From assembly GCA_039908285.1 (NCBI GenBank), contig JAMOBE010000154.1:1-5548 (forward strand): a DNA stretch of 5,548 nucleotides, in the 5' to 3' direction. Numbering within the stretch: position 1 is the stretch's first letter; each line of letters starts with the position of its first letter. Position numbers and translations under genes: made by a program. This document shows positions 5,548 to 5,548 of the stretch, in pieces. This DNA is from JAMOBE01 sp039908285. Lineage in GTDB: Bacteria > Pseudomonadota > Alphaproteobacteria > Rhodospirillales > Rhodospirillaceae. A model generated the notes under the pieces. The model was not told where the DNA came from, searched no databases, and worked only from the letters and a program-made list of their open reading frames with translations.

Positions 5548-5548
5548 C

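Noticed and set aside
1..5548. Circular replicon interpretation of the matching ends
   Set aside because: The ends match as inverted, not direct, repeats, so they do not indicate circular closure.

Overview
The window reads as a short high-GC stretch from a proteobacterium or its phage/plasmid. An alphaproteobacterium is my best guess, from codon use and the look of the phage-type replication genes, but this is inference. All credible genes lie on the minus strand and are packed with almost no intergenic space. In transcription order (right to left) they are: the C-terminal helical part of a large STAND/NACHT-like protein (5462-3555); the C-terminal half of an SF2 helicase with a zinc ribbon (3558-2728); a small unknown gene (2715-2422); a Cas4/RecB-like PD-(D/E)XK nuclease that lacks its C-terminus (2422-about 1823); and a PrimPol primase fused to a RecA-like (AAA_25/RepA type) helicase that lacks its extreme N- and C-termini (about 1820-51). 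The last four look like one phage or plasmid replication/recombination cassette. The STAND piece has visibly lower GC and probably a different origin.

The striking feature is a repeat of exactly 84 bp present four times (496-579, 1938-2021, 2522-2605, 3961-4044), each copy inside a different gene. It has a nearly invariant 27-nt tail with a small GCGGC/GCCGC hairpin, then a 57-nt near-perfect palindrome (26-27 bp arms, 3-5 nt loop). The middle of the arms differs between copies, but almost every change is matched on the other arm. Removing exactly 84 bp rejoins each host gene in frame and without a scar. In the nuclease and the primase-helicase this brings interrupted catalytic motifs back into one reading frame. 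All four insertions split a codon between positions 2 and 3. Three copies put a TGA stop in the host frame at the same element position. The fourth has lost that stop through a paired change that keeps the stem. The element resembles in-frame palindromic elements such as those of Rickettsia in layout, and IS200/IS605-derived palindromic MITEs in mechanism (no target duplication, short target preference). I do not recognise it as a named family.

The window is bounded by 117-bp inverted repeats (1-117 and 5431-5547, one mismatch). These cut into the primase-helicase gene on the left and the STAND gene on the right. With the internal truncation joints near 1810-1830 and 3558, this suggests a mosaic of gene fragments. 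It may be a TIR-bounded composite element or rearranged/decaying prophage DNA, or partly an assembly artefact of an inverted repeat. No transposase, integrase, tRNA, rRNA or CRISPR array is visible.
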